Shown piece by piece: positions 1 to 8,749 of a stretch of DNA of 41,299 bases. The DNA lies in NCBI RefSeq assembly GCF_001570965.1, contig NZ_BCSR01000027.1, positions 1 through 41,299 of the forward strand, written 5' to 3'. Source of the stretch: Janibacter corallicola NBRC 107790. GTDB taxonomy: Bacteria > Actinomycetota > Actinomycetes > Actinomycetales > Dermatophilaceae. A program made the translations under genes and the position numbers. Positions within the stretch are counted from its first letter, which is position 1; every line of letters starts with the position of its first letter. The notes below the pieces were generated by a model, which was not told where the DNA came from, searched no databases, and saw only the letters and a list, made by a program, of their open reading frames with translations.

Positions 1-43
1 CCGCCGCCCCGTCCCACCCCCCACCCCCTTCGGAGACATCGAC

Positions 44-982
44 GTGAGCAGTACCCCCGCCCCCACCGGGCAGAAGGCCGTGAAGCGGCCCGGAGACCGG
101 GTCTTCTCCGGCCTCTCGGTCGGCTCCGGGATCCTCATCCTGGTGACCCTCGCGGCCGTCGCCGGCTTCCTGCTGCTGCAGGCGAAGCCGGCCCTGGAGG
201 CGGACCCCTCCGAGGTCCGCGCAGGACAGGGCCTGATCCACTACGTCGGGCCGCTGATCTTCGGCACCCTGCTGAGCTCGATCATCGCCCTGGTCATCGC
301 CCTGCCGCTGAGCATCGGCATCGCCCTCTTCATCAGCCACTACGCACCCCGCCGCCTCGCGCAGGGCCTGGGCTACCTCATCGACCTGCTGGCCGCGGTG
401 CCCTCGATCATCTTCGGTCTGTGGGGGCTGACGATCGCCACCCGGGCCGTCCCGGTCTTCGACACCATCAACCACTACCTCGGCTGGATCCCGCTCTTCG
501 GCGGCACCCCGAGCGCGACCGGGCGCACGATGCTGCTCATCGGCATCGTGCTGGCGATCATGATCCTGCCGATCATGACGGCCGTGAACCGCGAGGTCTT
601 CCTGCAGACCCCGTCGCTGCACGAGGAGGCCAGCCTGGCCCTCGGCGCCACCCGGTGGGAGATGATCCGGCAGGCCGTGATCCCCTTCGGCCGCTCCGGC
701 GTCGTCTCCGGCGCCATGCTCGGCCTCGGTCGGGCGCTCGGCGAGACGATGGCCGTGGCCATCATCCTCTCCCCCAGCGCGCGCTACTCCTGGGAGCTGC
801 TCACCTCCGCAGCCTCCGGGACCATCGCCGGTGACATCGCACTGAACTTCCCCGAGTCCTTCGGCGTGGAGCGCAGCACGCTCTTCGTCTCCGGGCTGGC
901 GCTCTTCGCCGTCACCCTCGCCGTCAACATGTTCGCCCGGTGGATGATCTCGCGCCGGTCGGAGTTCTCCGGAGCCAACTGA
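44..982 (+). CDS. pstC: Phosphate ABC transporter permease PstC
   Basis: One of the two membrane subunits of the high-affinity PstSCAB phosphate importer. The 312-residue protein has about six hydrophobic segments (roughly residues 28-46, 68-98, 108-134, 162-182, 218-242 and 278-300). It carries the permease EAA loop near 194-215 (HEEASLALGATRW, then IP), which docks on the ATPase. The start is a GTG at 44, preceded by a CGGAGA ribosome site. Its stop overlaps the pstA ATG (TGATG), so the two are translationally coupled. The binding protein PstS is not in the window and probably lies just upstream. Length and motifs are normal for the family. Confidence 0.95.
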   Translation: MSSTPAPTGQKAVKRPGDRVFSGLSVGSGILILVTLAAVAGFLLLQAKPALEADPSEVRAGQGLIHYVGPLIFGTLLSSIIALVIALPLSIGIALFISHYAPRRLAQGLGYLIDLLAAVPSIIFGLWGLTIATRAVPVFDTINHYLGWIPLFGGTPSATGRTMLLIGIVLAIMILPIMTAVNREVFLQTPSLHEEASLALGATRWEMIRQAVIPFGRSGVVSGAMLGLGRALGETMAVAIILSPSARYSWELLTSAASGTIAGDIALNFPESFGVERSTLFVSGLALFAVTLAVNMFARWMISRRSEFSGAN

Positions 983-2088
983 TGGGCCAGACACTGACCA
1001 TGACCACCGCCGAGTCGAACGGCACCCCGACGCCACCGAGCCCGGGCCCCGCCGTGCAGCGCACCGGTGAGCTGAACCGCACGGCGCGCACCGGGATCCT
1101 CATCGGGTCCGGCGTCCTCGCCCTCGCGATCCAGCTCGCCCTCTTCTCGTGGAGCCTGCTGGGGTGGCTCGTCATCGCGGCCATCACGTACTGCCTCGCG
1201 ATCTACCTCGCCTCGCGGGTGGTCGAAGGGAGCCGCCACGCCACCGACCGCCTGGTCACCGGCGTGGTCACCACCTTCTTCCTGCTCGCCATGGTGCCGC
1301 TCGTCTCGGTGACCGTGACGATCATCGAGCGGGGCACCAGGCGCCTGGACCCGGCCTTCTTCACCTACTCGATGCAGGGCGTCGGCAGCGGTGATGTCGG
1401 GGGTGCCTACCACGCGATCCTCGGCACGATCATCGTCACGGGACTGGCCTCGATCATCTCGATCCCGATCGGCGTCTTCGCGGCCATCTACCTCGTGGAG
1501 TACGGCGGGAAGAGTCGCACCGCTCGGGCCCTGACCTTCTTCGTCGACGTCATGACCGGCATCCCCTCGATCGTCGCCGGCCTCTTCGCGATCGGGCTGT
1601 TCACGCTGTTCCTCGGCCCGGCCTACCAGTCCGGCATCGTCGGCGCGGTCGCACTCTCGGTGCTCATGATCCCCACGGTCGTGCGCTCCTCCGAGGAGAT
1701 GCTCCGGCTCGTGCCGAACGAGCTGCGCGAGGCCAGCTACGCCCTCGGCGTGCCGAAGTGGCTGACGATCGTCAAGGTCGTCATCCCCACCTCGATCGCC
1801 GGCCTCGCCACCGGCGTCACCCTGGCCATCGCCCGCGTCATGGGCGAGACGGCGCCGCTGCTCATCACCATGGGTGCCGCCCGCGGCACCAACCTCAACC
1901 CCTTCGAGGGGTCGATGGCCGCGCTGCCGCTCTTCTCCTACCAGCAGTACGCCAGCCCCGGTCTGGATCGGGCGGCCTCGCTGGACATGGCCTACACCGC
2001 CGCGCTGGTCCTGATGATCATCGTCATGCTGCTCAATCTCCTGGCGCGGCTCATCTCCAAGATCTTCTCCCCCTCCACCGGTCGCTGA
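982..2088 (+). CDS. pstA: Phosphate ABC transporter permease PstA
   Basis: Second membrane subunit of the Pst importer, 368 residues. The ATG at 982 overlaps the pstC stop codon. An in-frame ATG 42 bases upstream lies inside pstC and is rejected; the ATG at 1000 is an alternative start. A hydrophilic N-terminus of about 35 residues is followed by two or three extra hydrophobic segments (about 38-55, 60-79, 91-113) ahead of the conserved permease core from about 145. The EAA loop is at about 248-270 ([13 protein letters not shown]). The N-terminal extension makes it longer than the roughly 280-300-residue proteobacterial PstA; I believe longer forms are common in actinobacteria. Confidence 0.93.
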   Translation: MGQTLTMTTAESNGTPTPPSPGPAVQRTGELNRTARTGILIGSGVLALAIQLALFSWSLLGWLVIAAITYCLAIYLASRVVEGSRHATDRLVTGVVTTFFLLAMVPLVSVTVTIIERGTRRLDPAFFTYSMQGVGSGDVGGAYHAILGTIIVTGLASIISIPIGVFAAIYLVEYGGKSRTARALTFFVDVMTGIPSIVAGLFAIGLFTLFLGPAYQSGIVGAVALSVLMIPTVVRSSEEMLRLVPNELREASYALGVPKWLTIVKVVIPTSIAGLATGVTLAIARVMGETAPLLITMGAARGTNLNPFEGSMAALPLFSYQQYASPGLDRAASLDMAYTAALVLMIIVMLLNLLARLISKIFSPSTGR

Positions 2089-2117
2089 CCGGCCCCTGCA
2101 ACAGACAAGGAACCACG

Positions 2118-2897
2118 GTGTCCAAACGCATCGACGTGAAGAACCTGAACATCTACTACGGCGACTTCCTCGCCGTCGAGGGCGTGGACGTGACCATCGA
2201 GCCGCGTACCGTCACGGCCCTCATCGGTCCCTCGGGCTGCGGCAAGTCCACCTTCCTCCGAGCGCTGAACCGCATGCACGAGGTCATCCCCGGCGCCCGC
2301 GTCGAGGGTGAGGTGAGCCTCGACGGGTCGAACATGTACGCCCGGGGCGTCGACCCGGTCGGCGTGCGCCGCAAGGTCGGGATGGTCTTCCAGCGGCCGA
2401 ACCCCTTCCCGACGATGAGCGTGCGGGAGAACGTCCTGGCCGGCGTGAAGCTGAACAACAAGAAGATCAAGAAGGCCGACGCCGACGACCTCGTCGAGTC
2501 CAGCCTGCGTGGCGCGAACCTCTGGAACGAGGTGAAGGACCGCCTCGACCGGCCCGGCTCCGGGCTCTCCGGTGGTCAGCAGCAGCGGCTGTGCATCGCA
2601 CGCACGATCGCGGTCAAGCCCGAGGTCGTCCTCATGGACGAGCCGTGCTCGGCGCTGGACCCGATCTCCACGCTCGCGGTGGAGGACCTCATCGCCGAGC
2701 TGAAGGAGCAGTACACGATCGTCATCGTCACCCACAACATGCAGCAGGCGGCGCGCTGCTCGGACCGGACCGGCTTCTTCAACATCGAGGGGACCGGCAA
2801 GCCGGGCCGCCTCATCGAGTTCGACGACACCCAGAAGATCTTCAGCAGCCCCGCGCAGCAGGCGACCGAGGACTACATCTCCGGTCGCTTCGGCTGA
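2118..2897 (+). CDS. pstB: Phosphate ABC transporter ATP-binding protein PstB
   Basis: ATPase that powers the PstCA permease. The 259-residue protein has Walker [10 protein letters not shown] at about 37-45, Q-loop FQRPNPFP near 91, signature LSGGQQQRL at about 150-158, Walker B VVLMDEP at about 170-176 and an H-loop VTHN near 204-207. All are intact and length is typical. The GTG at 2118 is chosen because the preceding AAGGAA is well spaced and the protein then begins with the usual PstB N-terminus. It follows pstA by 29 bases. Unlike many pst operons, no phoU follows; a DUF47 PhoU-like protein is encoded nearby on the other strand. Confidence 0.96.
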   Translation: MSKRIDVKNLNIYYGDFLAVEGVDVTIEPRTVTALIGPSGCGKSTFLRALNRMHEVIPGARVEGEVSLDGSNMYARGVDPVGVRRKVGMVFQRPNPFPTMSVRENVLAGVKLNNKKIKKADADDLVESSLRGANLWNEVKDRLDRPGSGLSGGQQQRLCIARTIAVKPEVVLMDEPCSALDPISTLAVEDLIAELKEQYTIVIVTHNMQQAARCSDRTGFFNIEGTGKPGRLIEFDDTQKIFSSPAQQATEDYISGRFG

Positions 2898-2911
2898 GGG
2901 CCCTGCCTCAG
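2894..2911. terminator. Putative bidirectional terminator between pstB and the PiT gene
   Basis: CTGAGG (2894-2899) and CCTCAG (2906-2911) form a six-base-pair stem with a six-base loop. The stop codons of both convergent genes lie inside the two arms, and only ten bases separate the genes. No T-tract follows, as is usual for GC-rich actinobacterial terminators. The function is inferred from position. Confidence 0.45.
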
Positions 2912-3909
2912 AGACCGACGATCGGGCGGAGCACCCAGAGGAAGATCGCCGCGGCGATCCCCGCCCCGGGGAAGGTGAAGATCCACGCGCCGACGATGTT
3001 CTTCGCCACGCCCCAGCGCACCGCCTTCAGCGAGCGGGTCGAGCCGACACCCATGATCGCCGAGGTGATCGCGTGGGTCGTCGAGATCGGTGCCTTGAGG
3101 ATGGTCGCCACGTAGAGGATCGAGGCCGCGGTGACCTCGGCGGCGAAGCCCTGCGGCGGGTCGAGGTGGATGATCCCCCGACCCAGGGTCCGCATGATGC
3201 GCCAGCCACCGGAGTAGGTCCCCATCGAGATGACGACGGCGGACAGGACGAGGACCCACAGCGGGATGCCCTGGTCGCCCTCACCGTGGTAGCCGGCGAC
3301 CGTGAGCGCCAGGACGACGACACCCGCGGTCTTCGCGGCGTCCTGCATGCCGTGACCGAAGGCCATCGCGGCCGCGGAGGCCGTCTGCGCCCAGCGGAAG
3401 CCCCGCTTGGTGCGGCCCGGGTTCGCCTCCCGGAAGAGCCGGAGGATCAGGCGCATCACGAGGAAGCCGACGATGATGCCGACGATCGGCGAGAGCACCA
3501 TCGGGATGATGACCTTCTCGACGATCCCCATCCAGTGCACGGTCGCGCCGATCGCGAGCGCCGCCCCGCCGAGACCGCCGATGAGGGCGTGCGACGAGGA
3601 GGAGGGCAGTCCCAGCCACCAGGTGAGCATGTTCCAGCCGATCGCACCGAGCAGCGCCGCTGCGCACAGCAGCAGGCCGGTGTGCCCTTGGGGCGCGGCG
3701 ATGATCCCGCTGCCGACGGTCTCGGCCACCCGGGTGCCGAAGAAGGCACCGAAGAGGTTGGCCACGGCTGCCATGCCCAGGGCCACCCGCGGGGTCAGTG
3801 CCCGCGTCGAGACCGATGTGGCGATGGCGTTGGCGGCGTCGTGGAAGCCGTTCGTGTAGTTGAAGCCCATCGCCAGGGTGGTGACGAGGGCGACTGCGAG
3901 CCAGTCCAC
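2908..3909 (-). CDS. pitA: PiT-family inorganic phosphate transporter
   Basis: Low-affinity phosphate permease of the PiT/PHO4 family, 333 residues and highly hydrophobic. The family repeat motif is seen near the N-terminus (NGFHDAANAIATSV) and again in the C-terminal half (ILKAPISTTHAITSAIMG), the inverted-duplicate arrangement typical of PiT. The start is an ATG at 3909, six bases after the upstream DUF47 gene. That DUF47-pit pair is a common operon in which the DUF47 protein is thought to modulate the permease. It converges on pstB, placing high- and low-affinity phosphate uptake side by side. The exact substrate (free phosphate or a metal-phosphate complex) cannot be read from the sequence. 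Confidence 0.93.
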   Translation of the reverse strand: MDWLAVALVTTLAMGFNYTNGFHDAANAIATSVSTRALTPRVALGMAAVANLFGAFFGTRVAETVGSGIIAAPQGHTGLLLCAAALLGAIGWNMLTWWLGLPSSSSHALIGGLGGAALAIGATVHWMGIVEKVIIPMVLSPIVGIIVGFLVMRLILRLFREANPGRTKRGFRWAQTASAAAMAFGHGMQDAAKTAGVVVLALTVAGYHGEGDQGIPLWVLVLSAVVISMGTYSGGWRIMRTLGRGIIHLDPPQGFAAEVTAASILYVATILKAPISTTHAITSAIMGVGSTRSLKAVRWGVAKNIVGAWIFTFPGAGIAAAIFLWVLRPIVGL

Positions 3910-3915
3910 GGTCGG

Positions 3916-4542
3916 TCAGGACTCCTTGATCGCGATGCCCTCGATGCGGTGCGCCACACTCTCGAAGGCATCGGTGGCCTCTTCGAGCCGCTCGATGATG
4001 TCCTTGTGCTTGATCACCTCGATGGGGTCGGTGACCGCACCACCGAAGAGGTCCCGCAGCATCCCGCGGTAGATGCTGTCCCCCTCGTTCTCGAGGCGGT
4101 TGATCTCCACCCAGTACTCGCGCAGCTCCTTCATGGTCGCCAGGCGCGGCATGGCGGCGGCGGTCAGCTCCGCCATCCGGGTGATGACCTCCATCTGCGT
4201 CGTCACCTCCGGCATCAGCCCGTCCATGCGGTAGAGGACCACCGCCTGCCCGACCGAGTCGATGTAGTCGATGCAGTCGTCGAGAGCGGCAGCCAGCTCG
4301 AGGATGTCCTCGTGCTCGAAGGGGGTGACGAAGCTGGTGTTGACCTTGCGGATGATCGCGTGGGTCGCCTCGTCGCCCTCGTGCTCGACGTCGCGCAGCC
4401 GCTGGGCGATCGCGGGACGATCCTGCGGGGGCGCGGCCAGCAGCTCGGTGAGCACCTCGGCCGCGGCGACCGACTGCCGCGCGCTGTCGGCCAGCAGCGT
4501 GAAGAAGGCGTCGTCCTTGCCGGACGGTCTGAAGAAGGCCAC
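3916..4542 (-). CDS. DUF47 / PhoU-like protein, partner of the PiT permease
   Basis: A 208-residue, mostly helical and acidic soluble protein of the DUF47 family, distantly related to PhoU. Conserved features are acidic helices such as RDVEHEGDEATHAI near 67-80 and RLENEGDSIYRGML around 150-163; in PhoU-like proteins such E/D-rich motifs bind metal. It starts at a GTG at 4542 (protein MAFFRPSGKDD) and heads the operon with the PiT gene. The likely role is regulating PiT activity, by family precedent. The expected length is met and nothing is missing. Confidence 0.88.
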   Translation of the reverse strand: MAFFRPSGKDDAFFTLLADSARQSVAAAEVLTELLAAPPQDRPAIAQRLRDVEHEGDEATHAIIRKVNTSFVTPFEHEDILELAAALDDCIDYIDSVGQAVVLYRMDGLMPEVTTQMEVITRMAELTAAAMPRLATMKELREYWVEINRLENEGDSIYRGMLRDLFGGAVTDPIEVIKHKDIIERLEEATDAFESVAHRIEGIAIKES

Positions 4543-4590
4543 AGGTGTTGTCTCCGGTTCTCGGGGGAAGGTGGAGTCTTACCGGGGGCC

Positions 4591-4596
4591 AGCCTA
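4591..4596 (-). promoter_or_regulatory. Candidate -10 box for the DUF47-pit operon
   Basis: TAGGCT read on the minus strand, about 49 bases upstream of the GTG start. The same hexamer recurs upstream of other genes here. No convincing -35 box is seen. Confidence 0.35.
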
Positions 4597-4783
4597 GAAC
4601 CGAATCGTCCTCGGGGCGTCATCGGCCGTTCATCTGCCGGGGTGTGTCGTGCGCCGGGCCGGGAGCGCCTCACGGCGCGTGGCCGCTCGTAGCGGCTATT
4701 TATTGGGACCCGGGGCTGCCGCGGCCCGGCGCACCGATCAAGCGTAACCACGTGGGGCCGGAAGTTGTTCCCCGGGCCACGGG

Positions 4784-4789
4784 TAGGCT
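4784..4789 (+). promoter_or_regulatory. Candidate -10 box for the universal stress protein gene
   Basis: TAGGCT about 35 bases before the ATG at 4825. Start of transcription would be near 4796, leaving a leader that contains the AAGGGGAG ribosome site. The rest of the 4543-4824 gap shows no other feature. Confidence 0.35.
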
Positions 4790-4824
4790 GCCGGGGATCC
4801 GACACCGAGAAAGGGGAGTCCCCC

Positions 4825-5172
4825 ATGACCGTCCTCGTGGCCGGCACCGAGACCGCGGCCGGCCGGGCCGCCTACCGGTACGCCATCGAGGAGGCCCGTC
4901 GGCGGGGCGAGGACCTGACCTACTTCGCCCTCGAGGACGGCGCGCACGAGCCCTCCTCCGACCTGGGTGAGGTGTCCGAGCGGGTGGTCCGTCCGCCCGA
5001 GCACAGCGAGGACCCCGTCGGTGACCTGCTGGACCACGCGCAGGGCGAGGACATCTCGGTCATCGCCATCGGGGTGCGCAACCGCTCCGCCGTCGCCAAG
5101 CTGATCCTCGGCTCGGCGGCGCAGCAGATCATCCTCGAGGCCACCGCGCCGGTGGTCTGCGTCAAGGCCTGA
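4825..5172 (+). CDS. Universal stress protein family (single short UspA domain)
   Basis: A 115-residue single-domain UspA-fold protein, shorter than the usual 140-150 residues. The N-terminal strand VLVAGTETAAGRAAY and the C-terminal nucleotide-loop region GVRNRSAVAKLILGSAAQQI match the family's G-x-x-G/R and GS pattern before the final PVVCVKA strand. This suggests ATP binding, although the first glycine spacing is not perfect. The ATG at 4825 is chosen for its GAAAGGGGAG ribosome site. It is monocistronic and convergent with the next gene. A general stress or metabolic-sensing role is family knowledge; the specific role is unknown. Confidence 0.8.
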   Translation: MTVLVAGTETAAGRAAYRYAIEEARRRGEDLTYFALEDGAHEPSSDLGEVSERVVRPPEHSEDPVGDLLDHAQGEDISVIAIGVRNRSAVAKLILGSAAQQIILEATAPVVCVKA

Positions 5173-5185
5173 GGACCTCCTTCAG
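5169..5185. terminator. Putative bidirectional hairpin between convergent genes
   Basis: CTGAGG (5169-5174) can pair with CC-T-TCAG (5179-5185) with one bulged T. Both stop codons are within the arms. It is weak and is called mainly because the same layout recurs at other convergent ends in this window. Confidence 0.3.
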
Positions 5186-5787
5186 TCCAGCCGGCCGCTG
5201 CGCCAGAGCCGGGCGCAGGCCTCCAGGTCCTCGGCGGTGGTGACCATCGCCGAGGCCGACGGCAGGTCCCCTTCGTCCTCGTGCGCCCGCCCGGTGGCCA
5301 CGACCCGGCAGAAGGCCGCCGCCCGCTCCAGCGCCACCGCGAGGTCGCCGTCGAAGACACCCCGCAGGATCCGGTCGGCGAGCTCACGGACCTCCGCCAC
5401 GCCCGGGGGCTCGGCGATGCCGGCGATGACGTGGTCCACATGGGCGACGGACATGCCCCTCGCGTACTCGCGGGCCGCCTCGCCGGCCTGGCGCTGGGCC
5501 CACTCGCGGAGCACGTAGAGCCGCCAGAGGGCGCCGGGCAGGCTGCGTGCGGGCCGGTCGGCCCAGAGCTGGGCGAGGGTGTCCAGGCCGAGCTCGTCGA
5601 CGAGGCGCAGCAGACGCTCCCGGGTCGCCCCGTCCGCGTCCTCCCGGCCGGCGGTGACCACCGTCAGAGCGGCCTGGTGGGCCGCCGCCGCGGTCTCGGC
5701 GGGGTCCGGCTGGGAGGCGCTGTGGGACTCCATCGCGTCGGGTTCCAGGTAGAGGGGTCGCCTGGGTCTGCGGTCCTCACCGGCCAC
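5182..5787 (-). CDS. Conserved actinobacterial protein of unknown function
   Basis: A 201-residue soluble protein with no signal peptide or membrane span. It is rich in Ala, Arg and Leu and apparently all-helical. Recognisable stretches include LWRLYVLREWAQRQAGEAA, VIAGIAEPPG and ALERAAAFCRVVATGR. I have the impression of similar proteins in streptomycetes but cannot name a domain. The GTG at 5787 is preceded by AGGAGG at good spacing, which supports the start; Met19 is an alternative. It lies 45 bases beyond the end of the cobalamin-transport operon on the same strand and could be co-transcribed with it. No function is proposed. Confidence 0.7.
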   Translation of the reverse strand: MAGEDRRPRRPLYLEPDAMESHSASQPDPAETAAAAHQAALTVVTAGREDADGATRERLLRLVDELGLDTLAQLWADRPARSLPGALWRLYVLREWAQRQAGEAAREYARGMSVAHVDHVIAGIAEPPGVAEVRELADRILRGVFDGDLAVALERAAAFCRVVATGRAHEDEGDLPSASAMVTTAEDLEACARLWRSGRLD

Positions 5788-5832
5788 GTCATCACCTCCT
5801 GCGCCGCCCCGGCGGACGGCGCGGGCCCCAGC

Positions 5833-6897
5833 CTAGTGACCGGGTCGCAGGTCGTGCTCGGGCTCGATGTCGCTCGCGGGCACGAGGTGGTGCTGCTCCA
5901 GCGCGGCCCGCAGCTGCTCGGCGGCGTCGATGTTCAGCGGGCTGCTCGTCCACGCGGAGATCGGCAGGTTGATGAAGCGCTCCTGCTTCACCGCCGGAAG
6001 GTCCTTGGTCGCCGGGTTCGTCTGGAGCACCCTGATCTTCTGCCGGTAGCTCTGGCCGGGGTAGTCCACGAAGGCGAAGAAGTCCGGCTTCGAGGCCACG
6101 AGGCGCTCCCAGGAGACCTCGGTCCACGTGTCCTTCACGTCCGCGGTGGCGTTCCTGGCCCCGGCGGCCTCGATGATCGCCTGCGGGCCGCCGAAGGAGC
6201 CGGAGGTGAAGATGTCCTTGGTCCCGGAGTCGAAGAGGAAGACGGTCGGTTCCTTCTTCGGCTGCGGGGCGTCCTCGAGCGCCTTCAGCCGCTCCTTGAT
6301 GTCGTCGACGACCTCATCGGCCTTCTTCTCGTGGCCGGTGATCTGCCCGAGGTTCTCCATGTCGGTGTAGAGGGCCTCCCACGGCGGCATGGTGCCCCGC
6401 TGCCCGTCGGACTGCCGGCAGCTCTCGGAGAGGAGGTAGGAGTCGATGTCGTGCTCGGCGAGCGCGTCCGGGGTGAAGTTCTTCTCCTCGGTGAACCCGT
6501 AGTTCCAGCCCGAGAAGACGAGGTCCGGTTCGTGGGCGATCGCGTTCTCCATCGTCGGGTAGTCCTTGGACGCCACCGGCAGGGCGTCGACGACGTCGCG
6601 GCCGTACATCGTGGCGAGCGCCGCCTTGCCGTCGTCGAGGCCGGTGACCCCGGCGATCTGGTCCTGTGCGCCGAGCGCGAGGACCATCGCGAGCATGTTG
6701 CCGTCGCCGGTGATGTACATCCGCTCCGCGGGCGAAGGGAGGCTCACCTCCTGACCGCAGTTGGTCACCGTCACCTCCTCCTGCGTCGCCGAGGAGCCGG
6801 TCTGCGCGGACACGCCGCAGCCCGCGAGGAGGCCGACGATCCCGAGCCCGGCGGCGGCGCGCAGCGCCCCGCGGGAGTGAGCGTGGATGCTGGTCAT
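5833..6897 (-). CDS. ABC transporter substrate-binding lipoprotein, probably for cobalamin (BtuF-like)
   Basis: A 354-residue lipoprotein of the FepB/BtuF (cluster VIII) binding-protein family. A basic n-region and hydrophobic core lead to the lipobox LAGC with the lipidated Cys at 27. The mature part has the two-lobe layout of this family: an N-terminal lobe (about 45-150), a long linker helix around 180-220 and a C-terminal lobe. Its ATG overlaps the ATPase stop (ATGA), so it is the last gene of the operon. The family serves iron-siderophores, heme, cobalamin and, in some actinobacteria, a proposed F420-0 transporter. The upstream cobalamin riboswitch is the reason for choosing cobalamin or a related corrinoid. 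Confidence 0.85.
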   Translation of the reverse strand: MTSIHAHSRGALRAAAGLGIVGLLAGCGVSAQTGSSATQEEVTVTNCGQEVSLPSPAERMYITGDGNMLAMVLALGAQDQIAGVTGLDDGKAALATMYGRDVVDALPVASKDYPTMENAIAHEPDLVFSGWNYGFTEEKNFTPDALAEHDIDSYLLSESCRQSDGQRGTMPPWEALYTDMENLGQITGHEKKADEVVDDIKERLKALEDAPQPKKEPTVFLFDSGTKDIFTSGSFGGPQAIIEAAGARNATADVKDTWTEVSWERLVASKPDFFAFVDYPGQSYRQKIRVLQTNPATKDLPAVKQERFINLPISAWTSSPLNIDAAEQLRAALEQHHLVPASDIEPEHDLRPGH

Positions 6898-7694
6898 GAG
6901 GCGAACCTTTCTGCCGGGGCCGGCGCTCCGGCGCCGAGGACGAGATGGACCCGCCCGGTGTCGGGGTCCCTCAGGTGCGTGGCCCGCACACCGAAGGCGG
7001 TCTCCAGCACCTCGGGGGTCAGGACCTCGGCGGGCTCACCGACGGCGAACAGGCCCCCTTCGTGCAGGACCGCGACCCGGTCGAAGTGCGCCGCTGCCAG
7101 CGGCAGGTCGTGCACGGCCGCGAGGACGGTCCGGCCCAGCCCGCGGATGGTCTCCATGAGCTGGATCTGGTGGTGGACGTCGAGGTGGTTGGTCGGCTCG
7201 TCGAGGACGAGCAGCTCGGTGCCCTGGGCGATGCCGCGGGCGAGCATGACCCGGCGGCGCTCGCCCCCGGAGAGGTGCTGGCAGGGGCGGTCGACGAAGC
7301 CGGTCATGCCGACCATCTCGAGGGCCTCCATGACGACCGGTCGCTCGCGGGAGGCGTCGACGCTCCACGGCGGCCGGTGCGGGACCCGTCCCAGCGCGAC
7401 CATCTCGCCGACGAGCAGGTCCTCCGTGGGGCCCTCCTCCTGTCCGACGTGGGCGAGCAGCTTCGCGCGCTGCCGCGAGGAGATCTCGCCCAGGTCGGTG
7501 CCGCCGACGTACACGTGGCCCGCGGCCGCCGGGCGCAGCCCGACGAGCGAGCGGATGAGGGTGGACTTGCCGCTGCCGTTCGGGCCCACGAGGGCCACCA
7601 TCGAGCCGCGGGGCACGTCCAGGTCCACCTCGGAGACGATGGTGCGCCCGCTGATCTCGCAGGCGAGCCCGCGGCACTGCAGGTGTGGTGTCAT
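6894..7694 (-). CDS. ABC transporter ATPase, probable cobalamin importer (BtuD-like)
   Basis: A 266-residue ATPase of the FecE/BtuD type. Walker A GPNGSGKST lies at about 37-45, signature LSGGERRRV near 149, Walker B LLVLDEPTNHLD near 170, and the H-loop VHD follows. The ATG at 7694 overlaps the permease TGA; a much longer open frame continues upstream but is antisense-like coding inside the permease gene. ATGA overlaps at both ends show tight coupling with the permease and the binding protein. All catalytic motifs are intact. Substrate assignment rests on the riboswitch rather than on this protein. Confidence 0.92.
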   Translation of the reverse strand: MTPHLQCRGLACEISGRTIVSEVDLDVPRGSMVALVGPNGSGKSTLIRSLVGLRPAAAGHVYVGGTDLGEISSRQRAKLLAHVGQEEGPTEDLLVGEMVALGRVPHRPPWSVDASRERPVVMEALEMVGMTGFVDRPCQHLSGGERRRVMLARGIAQGTELLVLDEPTNHLDVHHQIQLMETIRGLGRTVLAAVHDLPLAAAHFDRVAVLHEGGLFAVGEPAEVLTPEVLETAFGVRATHLRDPDTGRVHLVLGAGAPAPAERFAS

Positions 7695-8749
7695 GACTGC
7701 GCTCCCGAGTAGGTGTAGTGCCGCCTGCCGAGCAGCAGGAGGAAGATGGGCGCACCGACGACCCCGGTGACGACGCTCAGCGGGATCTCCTGCGGACGCA
7801 CGAGCACCCGGGCGGCGACGTCGACCCAGACGAGGAAGAGGGAGCCGCCGAGGGCGGCCACCGGCAGCACCACCCGGTGCCGTGCGCCGACGAGGATCCG
7901 GGCCACGTGCGGGACGACGAGCCCGACGAATCCGATGCCCCCGGAGACGGCCACGAGGACCCCGACGAGGACCGACACGAGGACGAACAGCCCGGTCCGC
8001 AGGGCGCGCACGGGCACCCCCAGCCCGGCAGCGACGTCCGCCCCCGAGGCCAGGGCGTCCAGCCAGGAGTGCAGGCCCATGAGCAGCACGACCGACAGGC
8101 ACACGACGATGACCGACGGCAGGGTCTGTGCCCACACGGAGCCGGAGAGGCTGCCGAGGAGCCAGAAGAGGACCGACTGGGTCGCCTTCGGGTCGGCGCT
8201 GAAGAAGACGAGGAAGCTCGAGACCGAGGAGAAGGCCGCCGACATGACGACGCCGGTGAGGATGAGGCGAAGGGGGTCCAACCCGCCCTGGGCCATCGAG
8301 ATCCCGAAGACGAGGGCGGTCGCGAGGAGCGCGCCGCCGAGGGCCCCGAGGGAGAGGGCCCACACCCCGAGACCGCCGAGCAGACCGAGGACGATGACGG
8401 CGGTGGCCCCGACGCCCGCCCCCGCGGAGACGCCGAGGAGGTAGGGGTCGGCCAGCGGATTGCGCACGAGCGTCTGCATGCACGCACCGGCCATGGCCAG
8501 GCCCGCGCCGACGACGACGGCCATGACCACGCGGGGCGCCCGCAGCTCCCACACGATCGTGTCGTAGGTGGGGTCGGCGCGGCCCGAGCCCAGCAGGCGG
8601 GCCTGCAGCACGTCGACGACACCGGAGACGCGCAGCGGCTCCGACCCGAGCGAGAGCGAGACGACGGCGCTGACCGCGGTGGCCGCGACGAGGCCGATCA
8701 GCAGCGGGGCGGCCGGGAGGCGACGGCCGCCCGGGCGGTCATGCGACAC
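7691..8749 (-). CDS. FecCD-family ABC transporter permease, probable cobalamin importer (BtuC-like)
   Basis: A 352-residue integral membrane protein of the FecCD/BtuCD permease family with about ten membrane segments. Family landmarks are LRAPRVVMAVVVGAGLAMAG near 70, RNPLADPYLLGVSAGAGVGA near 95, and the C-terminal GFVGLVVPHVARI and LGRRHYTYSG. The GTG at 8749 lies 11 bases inside the end of the FhuF-like gene. An open frame extends further upstream but gives a low-complexity sequence and is rejected. It presumably works as a dimer with the downstream ATPase. Length is typical. Confidence 0.92.
   Translation of the reverse strand: MSHDRPGGRRLPAAPLLIGLVAATAVSAVVSLSLGSEPLRVSGVVDVLQARLLGSGRADPTYDTIVWELRAPRVVMAVVVGAGLAMAGACMQTLVRNPLADPYLLGVSAGAGVGATAVIVLGLLGGLGVWALSLGALGGALLATALVFGISMAQGGLDPLRLILTGVVMSAAFSSVSSFLVFFSADPKATQSVLFWLLGSLSGSVWAQTLPSVIVVCLSVVLLMGLHSWLDALASGADVAAGLGVPVRALRTGLFVLVSVLVGVLVAVSGGIGFVGLVVPHVARILVGARHRVVLPVAALGGSLFLVWVDVAARVLVRPQEIPLSVVTGVVGAPIFLLLLGRRHYTYSGAQS

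Noticed and set aside
3073-4692. A 539-codon plus-strand open frame over the PiT and DUF47 genes
   Set aside because: The coding pattern belongs to the minus-strand genes; the translation is repetitive His/Arg/Asp-rich sequence.
4543-4824. A small RNA or missed gene in the longest non-coding gap
   Set aside because: Open frames here are overlaps from antisense frames without ribosome sites; only promoter-like boxes are visible.
5281-7770. An open frame of more than 800 codons on the plus strand across the transporter genes
   Set aside because: It is antisense to the well-supported genes at 5182-7694, is low in complexity (Arg, Gly, Pro, Val) and has no recognisable domain. Such frames are common opposite GC-rich genes.
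7695-8552. An N-terminal extension of the ABC ATPase into the permease gene
   Set aside because: The ATPase starts naturally at 7694 with an ATGA overlap; the extension is out-of-frame permease sequence.
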